This document shows, piece by piece, positions 24,100 through 31,626 of a stretch of DNA of 32,804 nt. The translations under genes and the position numbers were made by a program. Position 1 is the stretch's first letter, and every line of letters begins with the position of its first letter. The stretch is from Bryobacterales bacterium (GTDB lineage Bacteria; Acidobacteriota; Terriglobia; Bryobacterales; Bryobacteraceae), in contig DAIDIH010000138.1 of the NCBI GenBank assembly GCA_027459465.1, positions 1-32,804 on the forward strand. Reading direction: 5' to 3'. The notes beneath the pieces are model-generated. The model had not been told where the DNA came from. It saw nothing but the letters and a program-made list of their open reading frames with translations, and ran no database searches.

Positions 24100-25316
24100 A
24101 CTACGCATGGCGAGGGCATGAGGTAGAGTCCGGGGGGAGTGAACTGCGGGTCAGCGTCACGATCGAGAACCGCTCGCGCGACACCTGGACGGTGGGTAAC
24201 TTCGCCTTGGGCTGGCAGCTTTTTGATCCGGCGACGGGGAGGTTTCTCGCGCACGGCGAATGGGTAGCGCCGCAGAACCCGGTGGCGCCGGGCGAGGTGG
24301 CCAAACTCAGCTTGCGCATCCCGTTTGCTCCGGAACCGGGCGGCTACGACGTTTACGTGTCCCCGCTCGAACCGAAAGGGGAGTGGGGATATACGAGCGG
24401 CGGCAAGTTTCTGAGGATCGACGCGGTGGTGGAGGGTGGATCGGTTCGCGTGCTAGGCGCCGAAGTAGTGACACGCGGGAGCGTGCGCCGGCGCGCTCTG
24501 CGGCGTGTTGCGCCGGTGCTGCTTCTGGAGCCGTTCGGCTCGTTATGGCGGCACCGAAGGCTGATCGGTTCGCTGACGCGCCGCGACATTCTTTCCCGCT
24601 ATCGCGGCTCGTTCGCCGGAGCTTTCTGGACGCTGTTGAACCCTCTGCTGCTGATGGCGACCTATTTTTTTGTCTTCGGCGTCGTGCTGCGGACGCGATT
24701 TGGCAACGACACGAGCGGCGCGGGCTATGTGCTCTATTTCCTGGCCGGGATGTTGCCGTGGCTGGCGGTGAGCGAAGCGGCGGGAAGGTCGCCGAACGTC
24801 ATCGCGGAGTACCGGGGTTTCGTGAAGAAGCTGGTTTTTCCGGTGGAGACGCTGAGCGCGGTGCAGGTACTGAGCGGGGTGGTGACGGAAGTGACGGGGA
24901 TGGCGATTTTTGTGGTTGGTTTGTGGGCGGCGCGGGGGCGCGTGCCTTCGACTGTGGTATGGCTGCCGGCGCTGGTGGCGGTGCAGGTTCTCTTTACGCT
25001 CGGGCTATGCTGGTTTCTGGCGGCGCTGGGGGCGTTTATGCGGGACCTCGGGCAGATCATCGGATTCCTGCTGACGCTGTGGTTTTTCCTGACGCCGATC
25101 TGCTATCCGGAATCGGGCGTGCCGAAGGCGGCGGAGACGATTCTGGGGAAAAATCCGATGTTGTTTCTGGTGCGCGCCTACCGGGCGGTGTTTCTGGAAG
25201 GGCAGGCGCCGCAGGCTCACGCGTTTGCGATGTTCACCGTGCTTGCGGCAGCGTCGTTCCTGCTGGGACACGCGTGGTTTTACAAGCTGCGGAAAAACTT
25301 CGCCGATGTGATTTGA
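24096..25316 (+). CDS. ABC-2 polysaccharide export permease (Wzm-like) with fused N-terminal Ig-like domain
   Basis: The protein has 406 residues from ATG 24096, which overlaps the previous stop as ATGA; a GTG at 24084 would add four residues. Residues about 15-112 form a beta-sandwich-like domain (LRVSVTIENRSRDTWTVGNF, APGEVAKLSLRIPFAPEPGG, YDVYVSPLEPKGEWGYTSGG) resembling the carbohydrate-binding C-terminal domain of Wzt ATPases. Residues about 145-406 are a Wzm-type permease: an amphipathic start (LIGSLTRRDILSRYRGS), then six membrane segments and the typical LWFFLTPICYPES. Such permeases flip lipid-linked polysaccharide across the inner membrane. A separate ABC ATPase is needed but none is encoded nearby. 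The domain normally sits on the ATPase, so the fusion here is odd. Confidence 0.85.
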   Translation: MNYAWRGHEVESGGSELRVSVTIENRSRDTWTVGNFALGWQLFDPATGRFLAHGEWVAPQNPVAPGEVAKLSLRIPFAPEPGGYDVYVSPLEPKGEWGYTSGGKFLRIDAVVEGGSVRVLGAEVVTRGSVRRRALRRVAPVLLLEPFGSLWRHRRLIGSLTRRDILSRYRGSFAGAFWTLLNPLLLMATYFFVFGVVLRTRFGNDTSGAGYVLYFLAGMLPWLAVSEAAGRSPNVIAEYRGFVKKLVFPVETLSAVQVLSGVVTEVTGMAIFVVGLWAARGRVPSTVVWLPALVAVQVLFTLGLCWFLAALGAFMRDLGQIIGFLLTLWFFLTPICYPESGVPKAAETILGKNPMLFLVRAYRAVFLEGQAPQAHAFAMFTVLAAASFLLGHAWFYKLRKNFADVI

Positions 25317-25337
25317 CGGGCGGCTGGTAGCATCGGA

Positions 25338-26360
25338 ATGAGCATGACGGCAGAAGAACTCGACCGGTATTCGCGGCAGATTTTATTTCCCGGCATCGGC
25401 GAGGCGGGACAGGAGCGCCTGCGGGCGGCGTGTGTGGCCATCATTGGTTGCGGCGCATTGGGCAGCTTTCAGGCGGGGGCGCTGGCGCGGGCGGGAATTG
25501 GGCGGCTGCGAATCATCGACCGCGACTACGTGGAATGGAGCAACCTGCAGCGGCAGTGGCTGTTTGAAGAAGCAGACGCGAGAGAGGCGCTGCCGAAAGC
25601 GGAGGCGGCGCGGCGGCGGGTGGAGGCGATCAATTCGTCCGTTGCGGTTGAGGCGCAAGTTACCGACCTCAATGCGGGTAACATTCATGAGTTACTCGAA
25701 GGGGCGGATGTTATCGTTGACGGCACCGATAACTTCGATACCCGGTATCTCATCAATGACTACGCGGTCGAGACGGGGAAGCCGTGGATTTACGGCGCGG
25801 CGGTGGCGAGTTATGGCTTGACGATGACGATTCAGCCGGGGAAGACAGCGTGCCTTGCGTGCATCTATCCCGAGCCGCCAGACGGAGCGCAGCCGACGTG
25901 CGAAACGGCGGGCGTGCTGGGCCCGGCGACCGCGCTGATCGCGAGCCTGCAGGCGGCGGCGGCGATGCGGTTGGTCTGTGGTGCGGAGAGCGAGAGCCGG
26001 ATTACGACGGCCGATGTCTGGACGGGTGAAATCCGGCAGATTCGCGGCCACGCGCCGGACCCGGATTGCCGGGCCTGCGGCCGGCGCGAGCTGGTTTATC
26101 TCGATGGACGGCTGCGCGCTCCGGTGAGCCTGTGCGGACGTAACGCGGTGCAGATTCATGACACGCGGCGCGCGGTGGATCTGGAAGCGCTCGCGCGGCG
26201 GCTGGAACGCCTGGGCGAGGTCCGGGCCAATAGCTTTGCTTTGCGGTTCGAAACGCCGCCGTACTTACTCACGGTATTTCCCGATGGGCGGGTGATCGTG
26301 AAGGGGACGACGGATCCGGTGCTGGCGAGAAGCCTTTACGCGCGGTATATCGGGAATTAA
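25338..26360 (+). CDS. ThiF/MoeB/HesA-family E1-like adenylyltransferase
   Basis: The protein has 340 residues. The ATP-binding motif is IIGCGALGS (G37 to S43), with Asp61 after strand 2, NLQRQ (Arg72), Lys87, and the DGTDNFDTRYLIN Mg2+/adenylate motif (D131). C172/C175 with C244/C247 would bind zinc, and C188 (PTCETAGVLGP) is the expected catalytic cysteine. Such enzymes adenylate the C-terminal Gly-Gly of ubiquitin-like sulfur carriers (ThiS, MoaD). Instead of a rhodanese, the C-terminus (about 255-340) is a small extra domain (YLLTVFPDGRVIVKGTTDPV). No MoaD/ThiS gene is adjacent, so the pathway (thiamin, molybdopterin or other) is undecided. It lies 21 bp after the permease; functional link unclear. 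Confidence 0.88.
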   Translation: MSMTAEELDRYSRQILFPGIGEAGQERLRAACVAIIGCGALGSFQAGALARAGIGRLRIIDRDYVEWSNLQRQWLFEEADAREALPKAEAARRRVEAINSSVAVEAQVTDLNAGNIHELLEGADVIVDGTDNFDTRYLINDYAVETGKPWIYGAAVASYGLTMTIQPGKTACLACIYPEPPDGAQPTCETAGVLGPATALIASLQAAAAMRLVCGAESESRITTADVWTGEIRQIRGHAPDPDCRACGRRELVYLDGRLRAPVSLCGRNAVQIHDTRRAVDLEALARRLERLGEVRANSFALRFETPPYLLTVFPDGRVIVKGTTDPVLARSLYARYIGN

Positions 26361-26400
26361 GGGCGGAACGTAGGCGCCGGTTACTTTCCCCGGCGGGGCG

Positions 26401-27129
26401 GTGAATGGGGCGAGCTTCGTCCCCGCCGGCGCGGCTGGTCACGCGCTGGCGCCTGGGTCGATCGCTGCAATCTTTGGGAGATTTAATGTCAGCGCTCCAA
26501 CGTGGGTGAGCGGTTTTCCGTTGCGTACTTCTCTCGCGGGCGCGTCAGTCACGTTCAACGGCAAGCCGGCTTCGCTCTTCTATTATGTCTCTCCGATGCA
26601 GATTAACGTTGAGGCGCCTGGGGACACGGCCGCCGGGACCGAAGACTCGTCCTACGGGAGCGCCTCGGTTGTGGTCACCGTGGCCGAACAATCGAGCGCA
26701 CCGGTGACCGCGGACTTGCTGCCCGTCAACCCGATGCTCTTCACGCAAGGCGGCTCGGGGTGCGGCGCCGGGGCGATTCTGAATGTGGCGAGTGACGGGA
26801 GCGTCTCTGCCAATTCCCCTACGGACAGCGCTTCGCCGGGCGACTTCATTGAGGTCTACGGCACTGGCCTTGGTGGGACGGCGCCCCCCGCTGAAGGCGG
26901 CGAGCCTGCGCCGTCGGATCCGTTGTTGAAACCGGCGGTCTATGGCGCTAGCGCTCTCTTCGATGCGACTACCGTGCCGATGAATGCGATACCGTACGCC
27001 GTCGCGCTCGCTCCGGTCGCGTTTGCGGGGCGCGCCCCAGGGTTTGCGGGGGTTGACCAGTACAACGTGCAGATCCCGCTGGGCGTTCGGGAAGGCTGCT
27101 CCGTGCCTCTGCGAATCGTCTCGAATTAG
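26401..27129 (+). CDS. Solibacter-type (TIGR03437-like) domain protein, 5' half of an amber-interrupted gene
   Basis: The 242 codons from GTG 26401 encode a Solibacter-type domain: NGASFVPAGAAGHALAPGSI...IFGRF, LFYYVSPMQINVEAPG, DFIEVYGTGLGG and FAGRAPGFAGVDQYNVQIPL, ending GCSVPLRIVSN and TAG at 27127-27129. The next codon continues in the same frame into the 3' half, which carries a sequence normally following this domain. There is also no signal peptide: the frame closes at TAG 26371-26373, only 11 bp after the thiF-like stop, so an N-terminal region is missing. Taken together, this is probably a decaying copy of a secreted protein, although the domain itself is intact. Confidence 0.65.
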   Translation: MNGASFVPAGAAGHALAPGSIAAIFGRFNVSAPTWVSGFPLRTSLAGASVTFNGKPASLFYYVSPMQINVEAPGDTAAGTEDSSYGSASVVVTVAEQSSAPVTADLLPVNPMLFTQGGSGCGAGAILNVASDGSVSANSPTDSASPGDFIEVYGTGLGGTAPPAEGGEPAPSDPLLKPAVYGASALFDATTVPMNAIPYAVALAPVAFAGRAPGFAGVDQYNVQIPLGVREGCSVPLRIVSN

Positions 27130-27990
27130 GTGGAAGCGGAGAGCCAGCCCGTTCTGGTGAGCATCCGTACGGGCGGCGGCCCTTGCGCCGACCCACCGGT
27201 GTGGGGCTACGGCGAGATTGTGATCAAGAAGAGCGTCATACTCAACGATCCTATGGCGCCGGCGACGGACACATTCTCGGCCAGGTTTCCGGCGTCGCCA
27301 GGGCTGGTTCTGCCTACGCCATTGCCGGCGAACGGGCAGGTCGTGGTCAAGGCGATCCCACGCAGCCCGCAGTGCCCGATACCGGGTTACAAGACGCTTT
27401 CGGCCGGGCCGATTGTCGTGACTAATCCGAAGGGAGTTCCTTTCCAAGTCCAGCCGACTATCGCCTCCGACGGCAGTGTAAGTTACGCCGCCACGCTTCC
27501 TGCCGGCTTTGTGCAACCTGGGACTTATCAACTTGCCGCGGCAGGAGGAGGCGGCGTCGGCTCGTTCCAGGCATCTCTGACGGCCGGAGCCGATATCAGC
27601 GTAACGTCTCAATATACGGTGGGCTGGACTGTCGGGGCCGCGAGCGGGAACATGCTGTATCCAGTGAACTGGACCGGTGGCGGCTCGGACGAGGCAGTTA
27701 CCCTCCGTGTCGATTCGGATCAGTTCGTGAGCGACAGCGTCTGGTTGGTTCGTGTCACGGCGGCGGCGGGCACGGTTGGCCTTCCGGTCAGCGACTTGGG
27801 TGGCGTTCCCGGGCAGTCTCAAGGCGTGCAGTATCCGCAAGTGCCTACGAGCCTCCCGGGAACATTCGAGATTCGCGTCGACGTTGGACCCGACCCGAGT
27901 CACGTCCCCACATTTACTGTCCCCGGCTTGACCCTCGGAGGGCGCGCCTTTGTGGTTTACGAGTGCAAGTTCACGGGTCTGAATAACTGA
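27130..27990 (+). pseudogene. 3' half of the amber-interrupted Solibacter-domain gene (Ig-like, beta-rich)
   Basis: The frame continues from the upstream half directly after the TAG. It reads ESQPVLVSIRTGGGPCADPP, the stretch that typically follows the Solibacter domain, then beta-rich segments (GYGEIVIKKSV, PTIASDGSVSYAATLPAGFV, GTFEIRVDVGPDPSHVPTFT) to a stop at 27988-27990. Codons show no frameshift and the sequence stays protein-like throughout, so the amber is either a recent mutation or, less likely, is read through. The first usable start after the TAG would be GTG 27130, but no ribosome binding site is seen, so separate translation is doubtful. With the 5' half it would make a protein of about 529 residues. 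Confidence 0.6.
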
Positions 27991-28018
27991 GGACGCGGGC
28001 CTCAGGCGTCCTGGTTTT
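27990..28018 (+). terminator. Terminator-like hairpin between the converging Solibacter-domain and aldo/keto reductase genes
   Basis: AGGACGC (27990-27996) is perfectly complementary to GCGTCCT (28006-28012) across a 9-nt loop, with GGTTTT following on the plus strand (28013-28018). It overlaps both stop codons. Its plus-strand orientation fits termination of the split gene; the T-run is short, so efficiency is uncertain. Confidence 0.45.
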
Positions 28019-28937
28019 CGGGGCGGCCGCTGGGCCAGGTCATGTCGCGGACAGGGGCAAGGATTCCCTGCAGGGACTTGACTACCTGATCGTCGAGAGG
28101 CTGTTTGACGGCGGCGGCGTTGGCTTCGACTTCGGCGACGCTGGATGCGCCGGCGACTACGGTGTGGATTCGCGGGTTGGCGGCGGAAAACTGCAGCGCG
28201 ATGCGGGCGAGGTCGAGACCTTGGGATTGGCACCACTGGGCGGCGCGGCGGCAGGCTTCGCGGAGGGCCTGCGGCGCGGGGTGCCAGGCCGGCGGGCCCT
28301 GATGCGTGAGCAGGCCCATGCCGAACGGGGCGGCATGGATGACACCGGCATTGGCGCTTTCAGCCAGCGGCAGCACGCGGAGCAGAGACGTGTCGTTCAG
28401 GTTGTAGCGGCAGTAGGAGAGGATTACGTCGACGCGGGCGCGGGCAAGCACTTTTTCGAAGATGCGCAGGGGCAGGCCGGTGACGCCGATGAAGCGCACT
28501 TTGCCTGCCTGTTGGAGTTGGCGGAGCGTGGGGATGGTTTCGTCGACGACCTGGTCGATGGAGCCGAATTCAATGTCGTGGCAGTGGAGGATATCGAAGT
28601 AGTCGACGCCGAGACGGGCGAGGCTTTCCTCCAGGCTCGCGATGGTTCGCGCGGCGGAAAAGTCGAACTCGTTCTGGCCGTAGCGGCCGATTTTGGTGGC
28701 GAGAAGATAGCGGTCCCGCCTCACGCCGCGCAACGCATGGCCGAGCACGGTCTCGGAGCGGGTGAGGGCATAGAAGGGCGAGGTGTCGATGAAGTTCATG
28801 CCACAATCGATGGCGGCGTGGACGGCCCGGATGGCTTCGCTTTGCTCGACGGGCGCGAATACGCCACCCAAGGGAGAGCCGCCGAGGCTGACGATGGGGA
28901 CACGGAGTCCGGTACTGCCGAGGATGCGAGTTTGCAT
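28002..28937 (-). CDS. Aldo/keto reductase (aldose/L-fucose dehydrogenase-like)
   Basis: From ATG 28937 the protein has 311 residues and begins MQTRILGSTGLRVPIVSLGG, the usual opening of the family. The catalytic tetrad is visible: Asp51, Tyr56 (DTSPFY), Lys82 (ATKIG) and His118 (ILHCH). A C-terminal NAD(P)-binding region follows (HTVVAGASSVAEV). Family members reduce or oxidise aldehydes and sugars; this branch (with DYFDILHCHDIEFG) includes D-threo-aldose/L-fucose 1-dehydrogenases. An alternative ATG at 28976 would overlap the divergent gene's start and is less likely. Position next to an alcohol dehydrogenase and a fuconolactonase-like gene supports oxidation of a free sugar to a lactone. 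Confidence 0.85.
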   Translation of the reverse strand: MQTRILGSTGLRVPIVSLGGSPLGGVFAPVEQSEAIRAVHAAIDCGMNFIDTSPFYALTRSETVLGHALRGVRRDRYLLATKIGRYGQNEFDFSAARTIASLEESLARLGVDYFDILHCHDIEFGSIDQVVDETIPTLRQLQQAGKVRFIGVTGLPLRIFEKVLARARVDVILSYCRYNLNDTSLLRVLPLAESANAGVIHAAPFGMGLLTHQGPPAWHPAPQALREACRRAAQWCQSQGLDLARIALQFSAANPRIHTVVAGASSVAEVEANAAAVKQPLDDQVVKSLQGILAPVRDMTWPSGRPENQDA

Positions 28938-28960
28938 TTCAGTGGCCGGCGAAGTTTGAA

Positions 28961-28966
28961 TAGTAT
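28961..28966 (+). promoter_or_regulatory. -10-like element before the alcohol dehydrogenase operon
   Basis: TAGTAT ends 8 nt before the ATG at 28975, within the 37-bp gap between the divergent aldo/keto reductase and dehydrogenase genes. No ribosome binding site precedes the ATG, so a leaderless mRNA is possible. There is no clear -35 box. Confidence 0.35.
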
Positions 28967-28974
28967 CAGCATTC

Positions 28975-29958
28975 ATGCGACAAATTGTTCTCGAACAACC
29001 CGGTACGTTCGCCGAGCGCACGGCGCCGGAACCGGAACCCACAGAAGAGCATGCGCTGGTTCGCGTGCATCGGATCGGCATCTGCGGCACCGACCTGCAC
29101 GCGTTCGCCGGGCGGCAGCCGTTCTTCTCCTACCCGCGCGTGCTCGGGCATGAGTTGGGCGTGGAGGTGATCGAGGCGCCGCCGAACTCGCGCGGCATCC
29201 GCGCGGGCGACCGCTGCGCGGTGGAACCGTATGTGAACTGCGGGACGTGCCATGCGTGCCTGCGGGGAAAGCCGAACTGCTGCGAGCGAATTCAGGTGCT
29301 GGGCGTGCATCGCGACGGCGGGATGCAGGAACGGTTCAACGTGCCGGTGCGGCTGCTGCACAAATCCGAGAAGCTGACGCTCGATCAACTGGCGCTGGTG
29401 GAGACGCTCGGCATCGGCGCGCACGCGGTAGAGCGCAGCGGGTTGAACGGGGAAGACGAGGCGCTGATTGTGGGCGCGGGGCCGATCGGGCTGGCGGTGT
29501 ATATGTTCGCCAAGACGACCGGCGCGCGCATCCGCGTGCTCGACATCAACGAGAAGCGGCGGCTTTTCATCGAAGCGCTCGGCGTGGAAACGCTGGCCGA
29601 GCCGGACGGGAGGCTGGCCGATGTTGTGTTCGACGCCACGGGCAACCGCGCCTCGATGGAGAAGTGCTTCGAGTTTCACGCGCACGGCGGGCGGATTGTG
29701 TTTGTGGGGCTGGTGCAGGGTTCGCTCACGTTCGACGATCCGAATTTTCACCGGCGGGAGACAACGCTGCTGGCCAGCCGGAACAGTTGCGGGGATTTTC
29801 CGCGCATCATCGGCATGATTGAAGAAGGGGAGATCGACACGTCGCCGTGGATCACGCACCGGATGCGGCTTGACGAGGTGCCGTCGCGGTTTGAGGAGGT
29901 GTGGTCGTCGCCGGGACTGGTGAAGTGCGTTATCGAAACAGGAGCAAGCAATGGCTGA
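28975..29958 (+). CDS. Zinc-dependent alcohol/sugar dehydrogenase (medium-chain)
   Basis: The protein has 327 residues of the medium-chain zinc dehydrogenase fold. Catalytic zinc ligands are Cys37 (GICGTDLH) and His59-Glu60 (VLGHELG). The structural zinc lobe is C89, C92, C95 and C102/C103 (CGTCHACLRGKPNCC). The NAD(P)-binding loop VGAGPIGLAVY lies in the middle and FHRRETTLLASRNS toward the C-terminus, as in threonine and sorbitol dehydrogenase-like enzymes. It probably oxidises a sugar or sugar-acid hydroxyl to a ketone. It is divergent from the aldo/keto reductase (37-bp gap) and overlaps the lactonase-like gene by 8 bp, so the genes after it form one operon. Confidence 0.88.
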   Translation: MRQIVLEQPGTFAERTAPEPEPTEEHALVRVHRIGICGTDLHAFAGRQPFFSYPRVLGHELGVEVIEAPPNSRGIRAGDRCAVEPYVNCGTCHACLRGKPNCCERIQVLGVHRDGGMQERFNVPVRLLHKSEKLTLDQLALVETLGIGAHAVERSGLNGEDEALIVGAGPIGLAVYMFAKTTGARIRVLDINEKRRLFIEALGVETLAEPDGRLADVVFDATGNRASMEKCFEFHAHGGRIVFVGLVQGSLTFDDPNFHRRETTLLASRNSCGDFPRIIGMIEEGEIDTSPWITHRMRLDEVPSRFEEVWSSPGLVKCVIETGASNG

Positions 29959-30790
29959 GCGCGAAGCGATCGACTGTCACCAGCACTTCTGGCGCTACAG
30001 CGCGAGCGAGTACGGGTGGATCGGCGCGGGGATGGACGTGCTGCGGCGCGATTTTCTTCCCGCGGAGCTGGCGCCCGTTGCGAAAGCCGCAGGCATCGGC
30101 GGGACCGTGGCCGTGCAGGCGCGGCAGACGATCGAAGAGACCAAGTGGCTGCTGTCGCTCGCGGCGGAGAATCCGCTGATTCGCGGTGTGGTTGGATGGG
30201 CGCCGCTGATCTCGGAGGGGGCGGAGGAAAGCATTGAGCGGTTGGCTGCCAATCCGCTTCTGAAGGGACTGCGGCATGTTCTCCACGATGAGCCGGACGA
30301 CAACTACATGCTGCGGCCGGATTTTCTGCGCGGCGTCGGGCTGCTCGAGCGGCACAAACTCGTCTACGACATTCTGATCTTCGAGCGGCACTTGCCGCAG
30401 ACACTCGAATTCGTAGACCGGTTTCCCGGGCTGACGTTTGTTGTCGACCACGTGGCCAAGCCGCGGATTCGCGAGGGTGTGATGGAACCGTGGCGGACGC
30501 TGATGCTCGCGTTGGCGCGGCGGCAGAACGTGTATTGCAAGATTTCCGGCATGGTGACCGAGGCCGATTGGAAGAAGTGGAGAGTCGAGCACCTGCGGCC
30601 GTATTTTGAGACGGTGATGGAAGCTTTCGGCCCGCGGAGAGTGATGTTCGGTTCGGATTGGCCGGTGGTGCTGTTGGGTTCGGAATACAGCCTGTGGGCG
30701 GATACGGTGCGGTCGCTGGCGGCGAAACTCAGCGCGGAGGAGCGCGATGCGCTGTTTCGCGGAACCGCGACCTCGGTGTACAAGCTTTGA
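29951..30790 (+). CDS. Amidohydrolase family 2, L-fuconolactonase-like
   Basis: The protein has 279 residues with a TIM-barrel hydrolase fold. It opens AIDCHQHFWRYSASEYGWIG (His10-x-His12-x-Trp14, metal site), then LRHVLHDEPDD, LTFVVDHVAKPRI, VYCKISGMVTEADW and the C-terminal FGSDWPVVLLGS with Asp236. This pattern is that of COG3618 lactonases such as L-fucono-1,4-lactonase, which hydrolyse sugar lactones made by an upstream dehydrogenase. AGGAG at 29940-29944, inside the previous gene, supports ATG 29951 and coupled translation. The neighbouring aldo/keto reductase and dehydrogenase fit the same oxidative sugar pathway; the sugar itself is not proven. Confidence 0.87.
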   Translation: MAEREAIDCHQHFWRYSASEYGWIGAGMDVLRRDFLPAELAPVAKAAGIGGTVAVQARQTIEETKWLLSLAAENPLIRGVVGWAPLISEGAEESIERLAANPLLKGLRHVLHDEPDDNYMLRPDFLRGVGLLERHKLVYDILIFERHLPQTLEFVDRFPGLTFVVDHVAKPRIREGVMEPWRTLMLALARRQNVYCKISGMVTEADWKKWRVEHLRPYFETVMEAFGPRRVMFGSDWPVVLLGSEYSLWADTVRSLAAKLSAEERDALFRGTATSVYKL

Positions 30791-30797
30791 ACGCATA

Positions 30798-31616
30798 ATG
30801 GAAAAAGCCATGGCCACGACACTTCCGACCGCCGAAGAACAGACCGGGCAGGCGGCCGTCGTTCATCCCGGAAAATTGTTTCGCGCCGCTGCGCCCGCGG
30901 TGACGTACCGCCAGCGCTTCACGCACGAAGAAGCGAACTTGCAGTTTCTGGACTGCGGGGAATATGAACTGCCGCCGGGTTCGAGCACGGCGCCTGATTC
31001 GCTTGCCGGGCGCGAGAGCCTGCTCTTCCAGTGGAAGGGATCGGTGGAAGTGGAGGTGAATGGGCAGAGCTTTGCGCTGGCGCCCTACGACACGCTGTAC
31101 ATTCCGCTGGGAGCGACGTTCCGGCTCGCGAACGCCGGCGAGGAGACGGCTCGCGTGATTCAGACGTCTGCGCCGGCCGCCAATGTTCATCCGGTATTTC
31201 ACTCGAAGTTCGCCGAGTTCTCCGTCCGCGAGGAGCGCATCCGGCGGTTGAAGGGGAAAAACGTGTACCTGATGTTCGACGTGTCGGAGGCGGCGGACCG
31301 TCTGGTGGCCGGATACACGTTCTTCGAGCCATACGCGCGCTCGTGGCCGCCGCACAACCATACCGACCAGGAAGAGACGTACATCTTCATCCGAGGGAAG
31401 GGATCGATGGAGGTCTACGAGACGCCCGAGAAGCTAACGTTCGTGCACAACGTGAGCGAGGGCGACCTGGTGACGATTCCGTTCCTGAACTACCATCCGG
31501 TGTTTTCGCAGGAGGACCCGCTCGAGTTCATCTGGTGCATTGCCGGGGAGCGGTACTGGGTCGGCGACAAGAACAAGACGTTCATGACGGGCACCGGCCC
31601 AGCGCTCACGACGTAG
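30798..31616 (+). CDS. Bicupin of the KduI/IolB type (sugar-acid isomerase-like)
   Basis: The protein has 272 residues with two cupin barrels. The first (about 40-130) includes ESLLFQWKGSVEVEVNGQSF and LAPYDTLYIPLGATF. The second holds the metal motif PPHNHTDQEE (His186, His188, Glu192 or Glu193) and His233 (LNYHPV), the ligand set of IolB (5-deoxyglucuronate isomerase) and KduI. The reaction is probably aldose-ketose isomerisation of a uronic or deoxy-uronic acid; the exact substrate is open. ATG 30798 is chosen over the open frame upstream because it lies 7 bp after the preceding stop; ATG 30810 is an alternative. It ends the sugar operon and converges on alanine dehydrogenase. Confidence 0.8.
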   Translation: MEKAMATTLPTAEEQTGQAAVVHPGKLFRAAAPAVTYRQRFTHEEANLQFLDCGEYELPPGSSTAPDSLAGRESLLFQWKGSVEVEVNGQSFALAPYDTLYIPLGATFRLANAGEETARVIQTSAPAANVHPVFHSKFAEFSVREERIRRLKGKNVYLMFDVSEAADRLVAGYTFFEPYARSWPPHNHTDQEETYIFIRGKGSMEVYETPEKLTFVHNVSEGDLVTIPFLNYHPVFSQEDPLEFIWCIAGERYWVGDKNKTFMTGTGPALTT

Positions 31617-31626
31617 GCAGCCGGAA

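Noticed and set aside
26545-28236. 563-codon minus-strand open frame opposite the split Solibacter-domain gene
   Set aside because: It is Arg/Pro/His-rich antisense translation with no domain and overlaps the aldo/keto reductase; the plus-strand frame has recognisable motifs.
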